Below, one piece after another: positions 27,721-36,162 of a stretch of DNA of 64,000 bases. Each line of letters opens with the position of its first letter. Position 1 is the first letter of the stretch. Made by a program: the position numbers and the translations under genes. Source of the DNA: Rhizobacter sp. SG703 (lineage in GTDB: Bacteria > Pseudomonadota > Gammaproteobacteria > Burkholderiales > Burkholderiaceae_C); contig NZ_JAAZQK010000008.1 of the NCBI RefSeq assembly GCF_012275445.1, positions 310,001-374,000 of the forward strand, given 5' to 3'. The notes under the pieces are model-generated. The model was not told where the DNA came from and did not search any database. It worked only from the letters and a program-made list of their open reading frames with translations.

Positions 27721-28302
27721 TCACCGCGCGCCCAGCTGGCGTTCGATCTCGCGCACGAAGGCCGGGTCGTCCGGCTCGATGGTGCTGGCGAAGCTCTGCA
27801 CCGCGCTGCCGTCGCGCGAGACCACGTACTTGTGGAAGTTCCACTTCGGCGCGGCGCCGGTGCGCCTGCGCAGTTCCACGTACAGCGGATCGACCAGGGC
27901 GCCCGCAGACTCGGCCACGCGGGTCTTCGTGAACATCGGAAATTTCACGCCGAAGGTGTTTTCGCAGAAGTCGGCAATGTCCTTGCTTGAGCCCGGCTCC
28001 TGCGCGCCGAAATCATTGGATGGAAAGCCGAGCACGACCAGGCCGCGGTCGCGGTAGCGCTGGTACAGCGCTTCCAGGCCTTTGTATTGGGGCGTGAAGC
28101 CGCAGAAACTCGCGGTGTTGACGATCACGACGACCTGGCCGGCGTACTGGCACAGGTTCTGCGGCTTTTCGTCTTGCAGTCGCAGCGCTTGTCGGTCCAG
28201 CAGGGCCGGGCAGGCCGGGGCGGCCGAAGCCGCGGTGGGGACCAGCACGGCGCCCGCCAGCAGGGCCCACGCCAGCGCGAGGAGGGGTCGGAAGTGTGTC
28301 AT
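27721..28302 (-). CDS. Periplasmic glutathione peroxidase (Cys-type)
   Basis: 193 residues, with a cleavable signal peptide (LALAWALLAGAVLVPTAASAA), unlike cytoplasmic BtuE/GpoA. Peroxidatic Cys67 in NTASFCGFTPQY, then VVLGFPSNDFGAQEPGS with the Gln of the active site, and WNFHKYVV with Trp-Asn. The second conserved Cys (GFPCNQF) is Ser here, but Cys in DFCENTFG may serve as resolving residue. Reduces lipid hydroperoxides; divergent from the CarH/LitR-like gene. Confidence 0.92.
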   Translation of the reverse strand: MTHFRPLLALAWALLAGAVLVPTAASAAPACPALLDRQALRLQDEKPQNLCQYAGQVVVIVNTASFCGFTPQYKGLEALYQRYRDRGLVVLGFPSNDFGAQEPGSSKDIADFCENTFGVKFPMFTKTRVAESAGALVDPLYVELRRRTGAAPKWNFHKYVVSRDGSAVQSFASTIEPDDPAFVREIERQLGAR

Positions 28303-28364
28303 GCAGTCAGTTTGTCCAGGTCAGGATGGGTGTCGATGCTCACGAATCGCTCAATGTTGTCGAT

Positions 28365-28389
28365 ATTGTCCATGTTTGTCCTGGACAAT
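28365..28389. promoter_or_regulatory. TTGTCC inverted repeats, candidate operator of the MerR/CarH-like regulator
   Basis: ATTGTCCA (28365-28372) and TGGACAAT (28382-28389) form a perfect inverted repeat; within it TTGTCC-T-GGACAA (28376-28388) is itself a palindrome. A further TTTGTCCAGG sits at 28311-28320, 10 bases from the peroxidase start codon. The sites fill the divergent promoter region and are suited to a dimeric or tetrameric MerR-type regulator controlling both genes. Confidence 0.6.
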
Positions 28390-28430
28390 GTGAATCCGCT
28401 CGGCAGGCTTGTCAACCCGATCACGACGCG

Positions 28431-29357
28431 ATGAAACCCCCCACCTTGTCGATTGCTGCCGTCGAGCGCGACACCGGGCTCAGCAAGGACACCTTGCGCG
28501 TCTGGGAGCGCCGCTACGGCTTTCCGCTGCCACAGCGCGATGCCCAGGGCGAGCGCTCGTACCCGCTCGACCAGGTCGAGAAGCTGCGCATCGTGCGCCG
28601 GTTGATGGATGGCGGGCACCGGCCCGGCCGCGTCGTCGGCATGCCGATCGACGAGTTGCGCCGGCTCAGCGAGAGCAGCCCTGAACCGGTGCGCACCGGT
28701 GGCGGTGCGGAGCCGCCCGCCGGGGCGGTGGCGCCTGCGTTGATCCAGTACCTCGAACTCGTTCGTGCTCATGACCTGGTGGCGCTGCGACGCCTGCTGA
28801 CGCAGGCCCAGCTGAGCCTGGGCCTGAGCCGCTTCGTCGTTGAAGTGGTGGTTCCCCTCAATACGCTGGTCGGCGACGCCTGGATGCGTGGCCAGCTGGA
28901 AATCTTCGAGGAGCACGCCTGCTCCGAGGTGCTGCACGGCGTGATGCGCCAGGCGCTGTACCTGCTGCCGCAGCCGCCGGCCGACGCGCGACCGAACGTG
29001 TTGCTGACCACCTTTCCCGGCGAGCCGCACGGGCTCGGCCTGCTGCTGGCCGAGGTGCTGCTCGCACTGGACGGTGCGCATTGCACCTCGCTCGGCCTGC
29101 AGACGCCGCTGTGGGACACGGTGCTGGCGGCGCAGGCCTTCGAGGCCGACGTCGTCGTGCTCGCCTTCAGCGGCGCCACCAACCCGCAGCAGGTCACCGA
29201 CAGCCTGGTCGAGTTGCGCGCGAAGCTGCCGGCAGCGGTCGAGGTGTGGGTGGGCGGCGCGGCACCGGTGCTGCACCGGCGCACGCCGGCCGGCATCACC
29301 GCGCTGGCCACGCTGGGCGATCTGCAGGGGGCGTTGCAGCGCTGGCGGGGCCGTTGA
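28431..29357 (+). CDS. MerR-type regulator with cobalamin-binding domain (CarH/LitR-like)
   Basis: 308 residues. N-terminal MerR helix-turn-helix (IAAVERDTGLSKDTLRVWERRYGFP), then a four-helix cap and a Rossmann cobalamin domain. Both photoreceptor signatures are intact: W-x9-E-H (Trp151, Glu161-His162) and E-x-H-x2-G (Glu197, His199, Gly202). In CarH these hold adenosylcobalamin, with the two His as upper and lower axial ligands, and light breaks the tetramer to derepress genes. Neighbours (peroxidase, CFA-like operon) fit a light/singlet-oxygen regulon. Confidence 0.9.
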   Translation: MKPPTLSIAAVERDTGLSKDTLRVWERRYGFPLPQRDAQGERSYPLDQVEKLRIVRRLMDGGHRPGRVVGMPIDELRRLSESSPEPVRTGGGAEPPAGAVAPALIQYLELVRAHDLVALRRLLTQAQLSLGLSRFVVEVVVPLNTLVGDAWMRGQLEIFEEHACSEVLHGVMRQALYLLPQPPADARPNVLLTTFPGEPHGLGLLLAEVLLALDGAHCTSLGLQTPLWDTVLAAQAFEADVVVLAFSGATNPQQVTDSLVELRAKLPAAVEVWVGGAAPVLHRRTPAGITALATLGDLQGALQRWRGR

Positions 29358-29400
29358 CGGCGGTGCGACAGCGCCGATAACCCTTCCCGGCCACTCCTGT

Positions 29401-29433
29401 GTGACGGGAGTGTCACGATGGCGCGTCTAAAAT
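29401..29433 (+). promoter_or_regulatory. Putative promoter of ferritin-like gene: GTGAC/GTCAC inverted repeat and TAAAAT
   Basis: TAAAAT at 29428-29433 fits a -10, 27 bases before the ATG at 29461. Upstream, GTGAC (29401-29405) and GTCAC (29412-29416) form an inverted repeat where the -35 would be, a possible operator. Confidence 0.4.
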
Positions 29434-29460
29434 GCCGCCGGACTTCCACAGGCCCTATCC

Positions 29461-30330
29461 ATGCTTTACCCCGAACTGTTCAAGCAACTCGAGGCTGTCC
29501 GATGGAACATGGACACCGACATCCCCTGGGATGAGTTCGATGGCAGCAGGCTCACCGAAGAGCAGGCCCAGACCATCAAGATGAATGCGATCACCGAGTG
29601 GGCGGCGCTGCCGGCCACCGAGATGTTCCTGCGAGACAACCGCGATGACAGCGATTTCTCGGCATTCATGAGCGTGTGGTTCTTCGAAGAGCAGAAGCAC
29701 TCGCTGGTGCTGATGGAGTACCTGCGCCGCTTCCGGCCCGACCTGGTGCCGAGCGAAGAGGAACTGCATGCGGTGCGCTTCGAATTCGACCCGGCGCCGG
29801 CACTCGAGACGCTGATGCTGCACTTCTGCGGCGAGATCCGGCTGAACCACTGGTACCGCCGTGCCGCCGAATGGCACAGCGAGCCGGTGATCAAGGCCAT
29901 CTACGAGACGCTCGCGCGCGACGAGGCCCGCCACGGCGGCGCCTACCTGCGCTACATGAAGCGCGCGATGCAGAAATTCGGCGACGAGGCGCGCGCCGCG
30001 TTCGCGAAGGTCGGCGTGCTGATGGCGAGCGCCCGCCGCACCGCGCAGGCGCTGCACCCGACCAACCTGCATGTGAACGTCAAGCTGTTCCCGCGCGACA
30101 CCATCCAGAGCCGCCTGCCGAACCCCGAATGGCTGGAGCAGTGGCTGGACCGCCAGATCCAGTTCGATGCGGTCTGGGAGAACAAGGTCGTCGAACGCAT
30201 CCTGCACAACATGAGCCTGCTGATGGAACGCAGCTTTGCGAGCGTGCAGGAGCTGAACCGCTTCCGCAAGGAGATGACGGCCGCGCTGGCCGCCGCCACG
30301 AAGGGCAGTTCCGGCGCGCAGCCGGCCTGA
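29461..30330 (+). CDS. Ferritin-like di-iron domain protein
   Basis: 289 residues, mostly helical. Carboxylate/histidine pairs typical of di-iron four-helix bundles are visible: EWAALPATE, FFEEQKHS (E-x2-H), CGEIRLNHWY and ARDEARHGG (E-x2-H). The spacing resembles acyl-ACP desaturase or rubrerythrin-like oxygenases rather than storage ferritin. The stop overlaps the rfaE2 start by one base (TGATG). Substrate unknown. Confidence 0.8.
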   Translation: MLYPELFKQLEAVRWNMDTDIPWDEFDGSRLTEEQAQTIKMNAITEWAALPATEMFLRDNRDDSDFSAFMSVWFFEEQKHSLVLMEYLRRFRPDLVPSEEELHAVRFEFDPAPALETLMLHFCGEIRLNHWYRRAAEWHSEPVIKAIYETLARDEARHGGAYLRYMKRAMQKFGDEARAAFAKVGVLMASARRTAQALHPTNLHVNVKLFPRDTIQSRLPNPEWLEQWLDRQIQFDAVWENKVVERILHNMSLLMERSFASVQELNRFRKEMTAALAAATKGSSGAQPA

Positions 30331-30800
30331 TGTCGTTCCTCGACAAGCTCTGCCCGCGCGAGCAGCTCGCCGCGCGGCTGGCCGTGCTGCCGCGTCCGCT
30401 GGTCTTCACCAACGGCGTGTTCGACATCCTGCACCGCGGCCACGTCAGCTACCTCGCGCAGGCGCGCGCGCTGGGCGGCAGCCTGGTGATCGGGCTGAAC
30501 AGCGATGCGTCCGCTCGCCTGCTCGGCAAGGGCCCCGACCGGCCGCTGAACGCCGAGACCGACCGCGCCTGCGTGCTGGCCGCGCTGGAGAGCGTCAGCC
30601 TGGTGACGCTGTTCGACGAGAAGACGCCGGTCGCGCTGCTCGGCGAGGTGCATGCCGACCTGTACGTGAAGGGCGGCGACTACGACATGGAGACACTGGA
30701 CGAGACGCGGCTCGTGCGCAGCTGGGGCGGCCAGGCGCTGGCGATCCCGTTCGTCGACGGCTATTCGACGACGGCGTTGGTGAAACGCATCCGCAGCTGA
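30330..30800 (+). CDS. rfaE2: D-glycero-beta-D-manno-heptose 1-phosphate adenylyltransferase
   Basis: 156 residues, stand-alone adenylyltransferase (C-terminal half of HldE). Nucleotidyltransferase motif FTNGVFDILHRGHVSYL, then VIGLNSDASARLLGKGPDRP and DLYVKGGDY. Makes ADP-heptose for LPS inner core. The kinase half (RfaE1) is not in the window. Stop codon lies in the palindrome TGATCCGGGATCA shared with the convergent DMT transporter stop. Confidence 0.95.
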   Translation: MSFLDKLCPREQLAARLAVLPRPLVFTNGVFDILHRGHVSYLAQARALGGSLVIGLNSDASARLLGKGPDRPLNAETDRACVLAALESVSLVTLFDEKTPVALLGEVHADLYVKGGDYDMETLDETRLVRSWGGQALAIPFVDGYSTTALVKRIRS

Positions 30801-30807
30801 TCCGGGA

Positions 30808-31707
30808 TCAACGCGCCGCGCGGTTCACCAACGCAATGCCGATCGCGACACCGGCCAGTGCCACCACCAACCGCGCGGTGATCGGCTCGCCGAGCAGCAG
30901 CAAGCCCAGCAGCAACCCGAACACCGGCGTCAGCAGCGTGAACGCCGCGAGCCGCGTCGCCGGGTAGTGGCGGACCAGCCAGAACCACATCAGGTAGCTG
31001 GCCGACGTGACGACCACCACCTGGAACGCCAGCGAGCTCCAGGCCATCACCGACAGCGCTCGCGGCAGCGGCTGGCCGCTGGCGAGCGCTGCCAGTGCGA
31101 GCAGCACGCCCGACACGCCGAGCTGGTACAGCAGCGTCTTCTCGGCCGACGCGCCCGACAGCGTCGTGCCGCGGATCGCCAGCGTGGTCGCGCCCCACAG
31201 CACGCCGGCGGTCACGCCGAGCGCGTCGCCGATCCACTGGTGCGCGCCGACCGCCGGCTGCGAGAAGCCTTCGGCAAAGGCCCATGCGACACCGGCGAAC
31301 GCCGCCACCAGCCCGCCGATCTGGGACCCCGACAGGCGCTCCGACTTCGCGATGAATGGCATGCCGAGCGCGACGACGAACGGCGAGAGGTAGATGAACA
31401 CCACCATGCGCGACGCGCTGGTGAACTGCAGCCCGAGGAAGATGCAGACGAACTCGGCCGCGAACAGCGTGCCGGCCAGCAGTCCGCCGGGGAGCGTGCC
31501 GTCGCGTTCGAAGAGCCGGATGCCGCGCCAGCGCGACCATGCGAACACCAGCAACGCACCGCCCAGCGAGCGCAGTGCCGCCTGCTGCAGCGGCGCCACC
31601 TCGGGCAGCGCCGCCTTCGCGGCGACCTGGTTCAGCCCCCACAGGAAGCACAGGCCGATCAGCGAGGTGACGGCCAGGGAGTCGAGCGCGCTCTTGCGTT
31701 CAGTCAT
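30808..31707 (-). CDS. EamA/DMT-superfamily transporter
   Basis: 299 residues, ten predicted transmembrane helices in two EamA repeats (LAVTSLIGLCFLWGLNQVAAK; GDALGVTAGVLWGATTLAI). ATG 31707 is used, overlapping the upstream rhombosortase stop by eight bases; the earlier in-frame start at 31896 would lie inside that gene. Substrate cannot be predicted. Confidence 0.9.
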   Translation of the reverse strand: MTERKSALDSLAVTSLIGLCFLWGLNQVAAKAALPEVAPLQQAALRSLGGALLVFAWSRWRGIRLFERDGTLPGGLLAGTLFAAEFVCIFLGLQFTSASRMVVFIYLSPFVVALGMPFIAKSERLSGSQIGGLVAAFAGVAWAFAEGFSQPAVGAHQWIGDALGVTAGVLWGATTLAIRGTTLSGASAEKTLLYQLGVSGVLLALAALASGQPLPRALSVMAWSSLAFQVVVVTSASYLMWFWLVRHYPATRLAAFTLLTPVFGLLLGLLLLGEPITARLVVALAGVAIGIALVNRAAR

Positions 31708-32314
31708 CGAGTTCGGTTCGGGAGAGAAGACGTTGCAGGCCCACCGCGACCAGCGCGCAACCGATGCCGACGACCAGCCCGCAGGCATGCGCGATCGGTG
31801 CGACGCCGATGTCCCAGCCGGCCGTGTGCTGTACCGGCCCGAGCCACGGCGATTCGCTGAACACCTTGATGCCGAGGCCCGCGAGGACCGCGGCACCGAT
31901 CAGCCGCCCGGAGCGTTGCGTCAACAGGTGCACCGCGACGATGGCCACCGCCGCATGCAGCACGCCCGACAACCCGCCGTAGTGGCGCAATGCCGGCTGC
32001 AGCAGCAAGGCCAGGTGCGTCAGCGGCCATGCCGCGAACCATGCCGCGCTCATCGGCCACGGCACGCGTGCCGACACGCCGAACGCCGCGACCAGCAGCA
32101 GCCCCAGCAGGTTGGCGCCCAGGTGCAGCAGGCTGAAGTGCACGAACAGCGCCGTCCACCAGCGCCACGGTTCGGCGGCCGCCAGGCCGGGCTGCCAGTC
32201 GAGCACGGCCTTCGGCACCGCCTGCGCCGCGAGCGTCGCGAGGAAGATCGAGGCGGACAGCAGGCCCCACGCCCGGCCGGGCTGACGCAATGCAGGGCGA
32301 AGCTGGGTGGTCAA
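31700..32314 (-). CDS. Rhombosortase-like rhomboid intramembrane protease
   Basis: 204 residues, six to seven hydrophobic helices. The active-site serine motif YGGLSGVLHA and the later AHACGLVVG histidine match rhombosortases (rhomboid relatives that process GlyGly-CTERM tails). TTG at 32314 is chosen: it overlaps the glnE TGA by four bases (TTGA) and no ATG/GTG gives a plausible length. No GlyGly-CTERM protein is visible in this window. Confidence 0.8.
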   Translation of the reverse strand: MTTQLRPALRQPGRAWGLLSASIFLATLAAQAVPKAVLDWQPGLAAAEPWRWWTALFVHFSLLHLGANLLGLLLVAAFGVSARVPWPMSAAWFAAWPLTHLALLLQPALRHYGGLSGVLHAAVAIVAVHLLTQRSGRLIGAAVLAGLGIKVFSESPWLGPVQHTAGWDIGVAPIAHACGLVVGIGCALVAVGLQRLLSRTELDD

Positions 32315-35109
32315 GCGCCGGCCGACGCGGGGAACACCACCGCCCACAGCGCGAGCACCGCATCGCGGTGCGCGGCCAGCGGCGCCGGCTCGAACTGGGT
32401 CGGCTGTTCGTCGAGCCGCGCCCGGTGCTGCGCGCGGCGCAGCTCGCGATAGGCATCGGCGGCGGCGGCGCCGACACCGGCCGGCAGCAGCCCGCACACC
32501 TCGGCGCGCTGCAGCAGCGCGATGTTGCCGACGTTGTCGAGCAGCTCGGGGTGCTGAGCGCCGTGGGCCAGCACCAGCGTCTGCACCGCGAATTCGGCGT
32601 CCATCATGCCGCCGGCGCTGTGCTTCACGTCGAACAGCCCGGCGCGCACCGGATGGGCGCCGCGCACCTTCTCGCGCATCGCCTGCACCTCGGTGCGCAG
32701 CGCCGCCGGATCGCGTTCGGCGCACAGCACCGCGCGGCGCACCGCCTCGAAGCGCGGCGCCAGTTCGGCATCGCCGGCGCAGAAGCGCGCCCGCGTCACG
32801 GCCTGGTGCTCCCAGGTCCAGGCGGTGTTGCTGCCGCGGCCGCGCTGGTAGTTCTCGAACGACGCGAGCGACGTGACGAGCAGGCCCGAGCTGCCGTTCG
32901 GCCGCAGCGCGGTGTCGATGTCGAACAGCTCGCCGGCCGCAGTGCGCAGCGTGAGCCAGGTGATCAGCTTGCGCACGAAGGCGGCGTAGACCTCGGCTGC
33001 ATGGTCGGTGTCGGCCTCGTTGCCGTCGTCGTAGAGGAACACCACGTCGAGGTCGCTGCCGTAGCCGAGTTCCTTGCCGCCGAGCTTGCCGTAGGCGATC
33101 ACCGCGAAGCGCGGCGTTGGCCGGTGGCGCTGCTTCAGGTGGCCCCAGGCCCAGTTCAGCGCGCACTGCAGCGTCGCATCGGCCAGCGCCGACAGGTCGT
33201 CGGCCACCTGCTCGACGGTGATGTGGCCCTCGACGTCGCGCACCAGCGTGCGGAACACCTCGGCATGGTGGGCGCGGCGCAGCGTGTCGAGCAGCGATTC
33301 TTCGTCGGCCTGGCCGGAGCGCTCCCAGGCTTCGTGGCGCGCCTCCAGGTCGGCGATGAACTCGGCGGCGTCGAAGCGGCTGTGCAGCAGGCGTTCGTCG
33401 GCGAGTTCGTCGATCACGCCCGGGTGCTGCATCAGGTAGCGCATCGGCCAGCGCGCGAGGCCCAGCAGGCGCAGCAGCCGGTTGTGCACCTCGGGCCGCT
33501 CGACCAGCAGCGCGAGGTAGCTCTCGCGGCGCAGCAGCGGCTCGACCCAGTCGACGAAGCGCGCCGCGGCGTCGAGCGTGCAGCGCCGGTCGCCGACCGC
33601 CTCGACGGTGCGCGTGATCAGCCGCGCCAGCCGCACCTTGCTGTCGTCGCGCAGCGCACGGATCTTCGGCTGGCCGCACCAGCTGCGCACGCGCGATGCA
33701 ATCTCGGGCGGCAGCTTCTCGATGAACTCGTCGCTGTCGACCGGCTGCGGCGGCGGCCCGCAGGTCTTGCAACTGCCGGCCTTCTTGCCGGGCGGGCAGG
33801 CGGCGGGCGCCTGGCCGTCGTGCAGCAGCGCGTCGAATTCGAGCGCGACCATCTCGCGCGCCGCGCCCAGCAGCTCGAGCAGTTCGCACGAGACCTTGCC
33901 GCAGTGCAGGCCCATGCTGCGCGCGATCCAGTTCAGGTCCTCGTCGGCGGTCGGCAGCAGGTGGGTCTGCTGGTCGTCGAGGAACTGGATGCGGTGCTCG
34001 ATGCGGCGCAGGAAGGTGTAGGCCTCGGCCAGCCGCTCGGCGCTGGCCGGCTTCATCAGCCCGCCGGCGGTCAGCTTGGCGAGGGCCTTCAGCGTCGAGC
34101 GGGTGCGGATCTCGGGGAACTGCCCGCCGCGCACCACCAGCAGCAGCTGCACGATGAACTCGATCTCGCGGATGCCGCCGCGCGACAGCTTGACGTCGTT
34201 CGCGCGTTCCGGGCGGCCGGCGGCACGGCGCTGGGCCTCGTCGCGCACCTTGCGGTGCAGCTGGCGCAGGCCTTCGAACACGCCGTAGTCGAGGTACTTG
34301 CGGTAGACGAAGCTGGTCACGGTGGAGCGCAGCGCCAGCGCGCGGCCGTTGCGCACGCTCTCGCGCGGCGCGACGACGCGGCTCTTCAGCCACGCGAAGC
34401 GCTCCCACTCGCGGCCCTGCACCAGGAAGTACTCCTCCAGCATCGCGAGGCTGACGACCGGCGGCCCCGAGTTGCCGTTCGGCCGCAGCGCGAGGTCGAC
34501 GCGGAACACGAAGCCGTCGTCGGTGGTGTCGCCGATCAGCGCGTACAGGCTGCGCGCGAGCTGCGAGAAGTATTCGTGCGCGGTGACCTGCTGCGGCCCG
34601 GTCGTCTCGCCGTCTTCTTCGTAGACGTAGACCAGGTCGATGTCGGACGAGACGTTCAGCTCGCGCGCGCCGAGCTTGCCCATGCCGACGACCCAGAAGT
34701 CGATGCGCCGGCCGTCGGCGTTCAGTGGTGCGCCGAAGCGCAGGTCCTGCTCGCGCTGCGCCTGCGCGATCGCGCGGTCGAGCGTGGTCTCGGCGAGCTC
34801 GGTCATCGAGCGGGTGATGTCCTCCATCGGCGCGGCCTGCTCGATGTCGAGCACTGCCAGGCGTTCGAGCACCAGGTGGCGGGCCACGCGCAACGCGCTC
34901 GGCAGCGTGCGCTCGGTGGCCAGCAGCGCGTCGATCAGCGCCTCGATCGGTTCGCGAGTCGGCAACCCTGGCGCCAGCAGCGACAGCTCGGCGCCAAAGC
35001 GGCGGCGAATCCGCTGCACGAAGCGGCTGTGCTCGGCGAGTGCCGGGCCGGGCGTCGGCGGCGCGGCCGTGGCGGCGGGCTCGCCGAGGGTGGAGGACTC
35101 GAGATCCAT
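32311..35109 (-). CDS. glnE: Bifunctional glutamine synthetase adenylyltransferase/deadenylase
   Basis: 932 residues. Two nucleotidyltransferase domains, each with a GKLG-x-GSD/SSD-x-D core: GKLGARELNVSSDIDLVYVYE near residue 145 and GKLGGKELGYGSDLDVVFLYD near residue 685. Adds and removes AMP on glutamine synthetase in response to PII. A Cys-rich insert (CPPGKKAGSCKTCGPPPQP, about 430-450) between the domains is unusual and could bind a metal. Confidence 0.96.
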   Translation of the reverse strand: MDLESSTLGEPAATAAPPTPGPALAEHSRFVQRIRRRFGAELSLLAPGLPTREPIEALIDALLATERTLPSALRVARHLVLERLAVLDIEQAAPMEDITRSMTELAETTLDRAIAQAQREQDLRFGAPLNADGRRIDFWVVGMGKLGARELNVSSDIDLVYVYEEDGETTGPQQVTAHEYFSQLARSLYALIGDTTDDGFVFRVDLALRPNGNSGPPVVSLAMLEEYFLVQGREWERFAWLKSRVVAPRESVRNGRALALRSTVTSFVYRKYLDYGVFEGLRQLHRKVRDEAQRRAAGRPERANDVKLSRGGIREIEFIVQLLLVVRGGQFPEIRTRSTLKALAKLTAGGLMKPASAERLAEAYTFLRRIEHRIQFLDDQQTHLLPTADEDLNWIARSMGLHCGKVSCELLELLGAAREMVALEFDALLHDGQAPAACPPGKKAGSCKTCGPPPQPVDSDEFIEKLPPEIASRVRSWCGQPKIRALRDDSKVRLARLITRTVEAVGDRRCTLDAAARFVDWVEPLLRRESYLALLVERPEVHNRLLRLLGLARWPMRYLMQHPGVIDELADERLLHSRFDAAEFIADLEARHEAWERSGQADEESLLDTLRRAHHAEVFRTLVRDVEGHITVEQVADDLSALADATLQCALNWAWGHLKQRHRPTPRFAVIAYGKLGGKELGYGSDLDVVFLYDDGNEADTDHAAEVYAAFVRKLITWLTLRTAAGELFDIDTALRPNGSSGLLVTSLASFENYQRGRGSNTAWTWEHQAVTRARFCAGDAELAPRFEAVRRAVLCAERDPAALRTEVQAMREKVRGAHPVRAGLFDVKHSAGGMMDAEFAVQTLVLAHGAQHPELLDNVGNIALLQRAEVCGLLPAGVGAAAADAYRELRRAQHRARLDEQPTQFEPAPLAAHRDAVLALWAVVFPASAGA

Positions 35110-35256
35110 GAGACGTTGATGCCCGTGTCAAGGAAGGCGGTCGGATTCTGCCCCAGGCGCAATTCCTGTGACGGGCGAAGGCCCGGAGTCCGACGTAAGC
35201 TCGGCCGCACAGGCCCTCACCGCGTGAGGAAGGCCACACTCTGCAGGGAAATCCCG

Positions 35257-36090
35257 ATGCTGATCGCCGCGCTTCAAACCGTCTCGACGCCCCGCGTCGA
35301 CGAGAACCTGGACCATGCCCGCCGGCTGATCGCGCAGGCCGCCGAGGCCGGCGCCAGGCTGGTCGGGCTGCCTGAGTACTTCTGCCTGATGGGGCTCACC
35401 GACCGCGACAAGCTCGCGGCGGCCGAGCGGCCGGGCGACGGGCCGATCCAGGCGATGCTGGCCGACGCGGCGCGCCGCCACGGCGTGTGGATCATCGGCG
35501 GGACCTTGCCGATGCGGATCGCCACGGGCACGGGCCTCGACACGGGCCTTCCCGACCGCGTGCTGAACGCCAGCTGCGTGTTCGCCCCCGACGGCACGCT
35601 GGCGGCGCGCTACGACAAGATGCACCTGTTCCGCTACGACAACGGCCGCGAGAACTTCGACGAGGGCCGCGTGCTGCAGGCCGGCAGCGAGCCGGTGACC
35701 TTCGACGCCGACGGCCTGCGCGTCGGCCTGAGCATCTGCTACGACCTGCGGTTCCCGGAGCTGTACCGCGCGATGATGTCGCCGCCCTGCGACCTGCTGG
35801 CGGTGCCGGCGGCCTTCACGCACACCACCGGCCGCGCGCACTGGGAACTGCTGCTGCGGGCGCGCGCGGTCGAGAACCAGTGCTACGTGATCGCACCGGC
35901 GCAGGGCGGGCTGCACGAGAACGGCCGACGCACCTTCGGCCACAGCCTGGTCGTCGACCCGTGGGGCGAGGTGCTCGCGATGCGCGAGGAAGGCGAAGGC
36001 GTCGTGCTGGCGACGCTGGACCCGGCGCGCATCGCGCAGGTGCGGATGCAGTTGCCGGCATTGACGCACCGGCAGCCGCGCTGGATGTAG
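35257..36090 (+). CDS. Carbon-nitrogen hydrolase (nitrilase superfamily, Nit-like)
   Basis: 277 residues with the Glu-Lys-Cys triad: Glu40 in GLPEYF, Lys121 in [10 protein letters not shown], Cys161 in [13 protein letters not shown]. Closest in pattern to Nit1/YafV-like omega-amidases that repair deaminated glutathione. Divergent from glnE. In many betaproteobacteria the next gene is tldD; here a sterol-desaturase-like gene follows. Confidence 0.9.
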   Translation: MLIAALQTVSTPRVDENLDHARRLIAQAAEAGARLVGLPEYFCLMGLTDRDKLAAAERPGDGPIQAMLADAARRHGVWIIGGTLPMRIATGTGLDTGLPDRVLNASCVFAPDGTLAARYDKMHLFRYDNGRENFDEGRVLQAGSEPVTFDADGLRVGLSICYDLRFPELYRAMMSPPCDLLAVPAAFTHTTGRAHWELLLRARAVENQCYVIAPAQGGLHENGRRTFGHSLVVDPWGEVLAMREEGEGVVLATLDPARIAQVRMQLPALTHRQPRWM

Positions 36091-36120
36091 GCGGGATGCG
36101 GCGCAGCGCAATCCGGGACC
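36086..36120. repeat. REP-like half-element after the nitrilase stop
   Basis: GTAG at the stop codon, then CGGGAT-(13 bases)-ATCCGGG, an inverted repeat in the style of the element at 17400-17452. Confidence 0.45.
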
Positions 36121-36162
36121 GTCCGGGTGTTCACCGGCCTCCCGCAGCGCCACCATCGCACG

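Noticed and set aside
27404-27844. Minus-strand frame spanning the gap after glutathione peroxidase
   Set aside because: Overlaps the true peroxidase in another frame and has no recognisable domain.
31700-35239. Very long open frame of 1179 codons across rhombosortase and glnE on the minus strand
   Set aside because: Composition artefact of high GC: only its last part is the true rhombosortase; the rest is Arg/Ala-rich shadow of glnE, which has full motifs in another frame.
32290-35256. Plus-strand open frame opposite glnE running into the nitrilase gene
   Set aside because: Antisense shadow with no domain motifs; only the part from ATG 35257 has nitrilase signatures.
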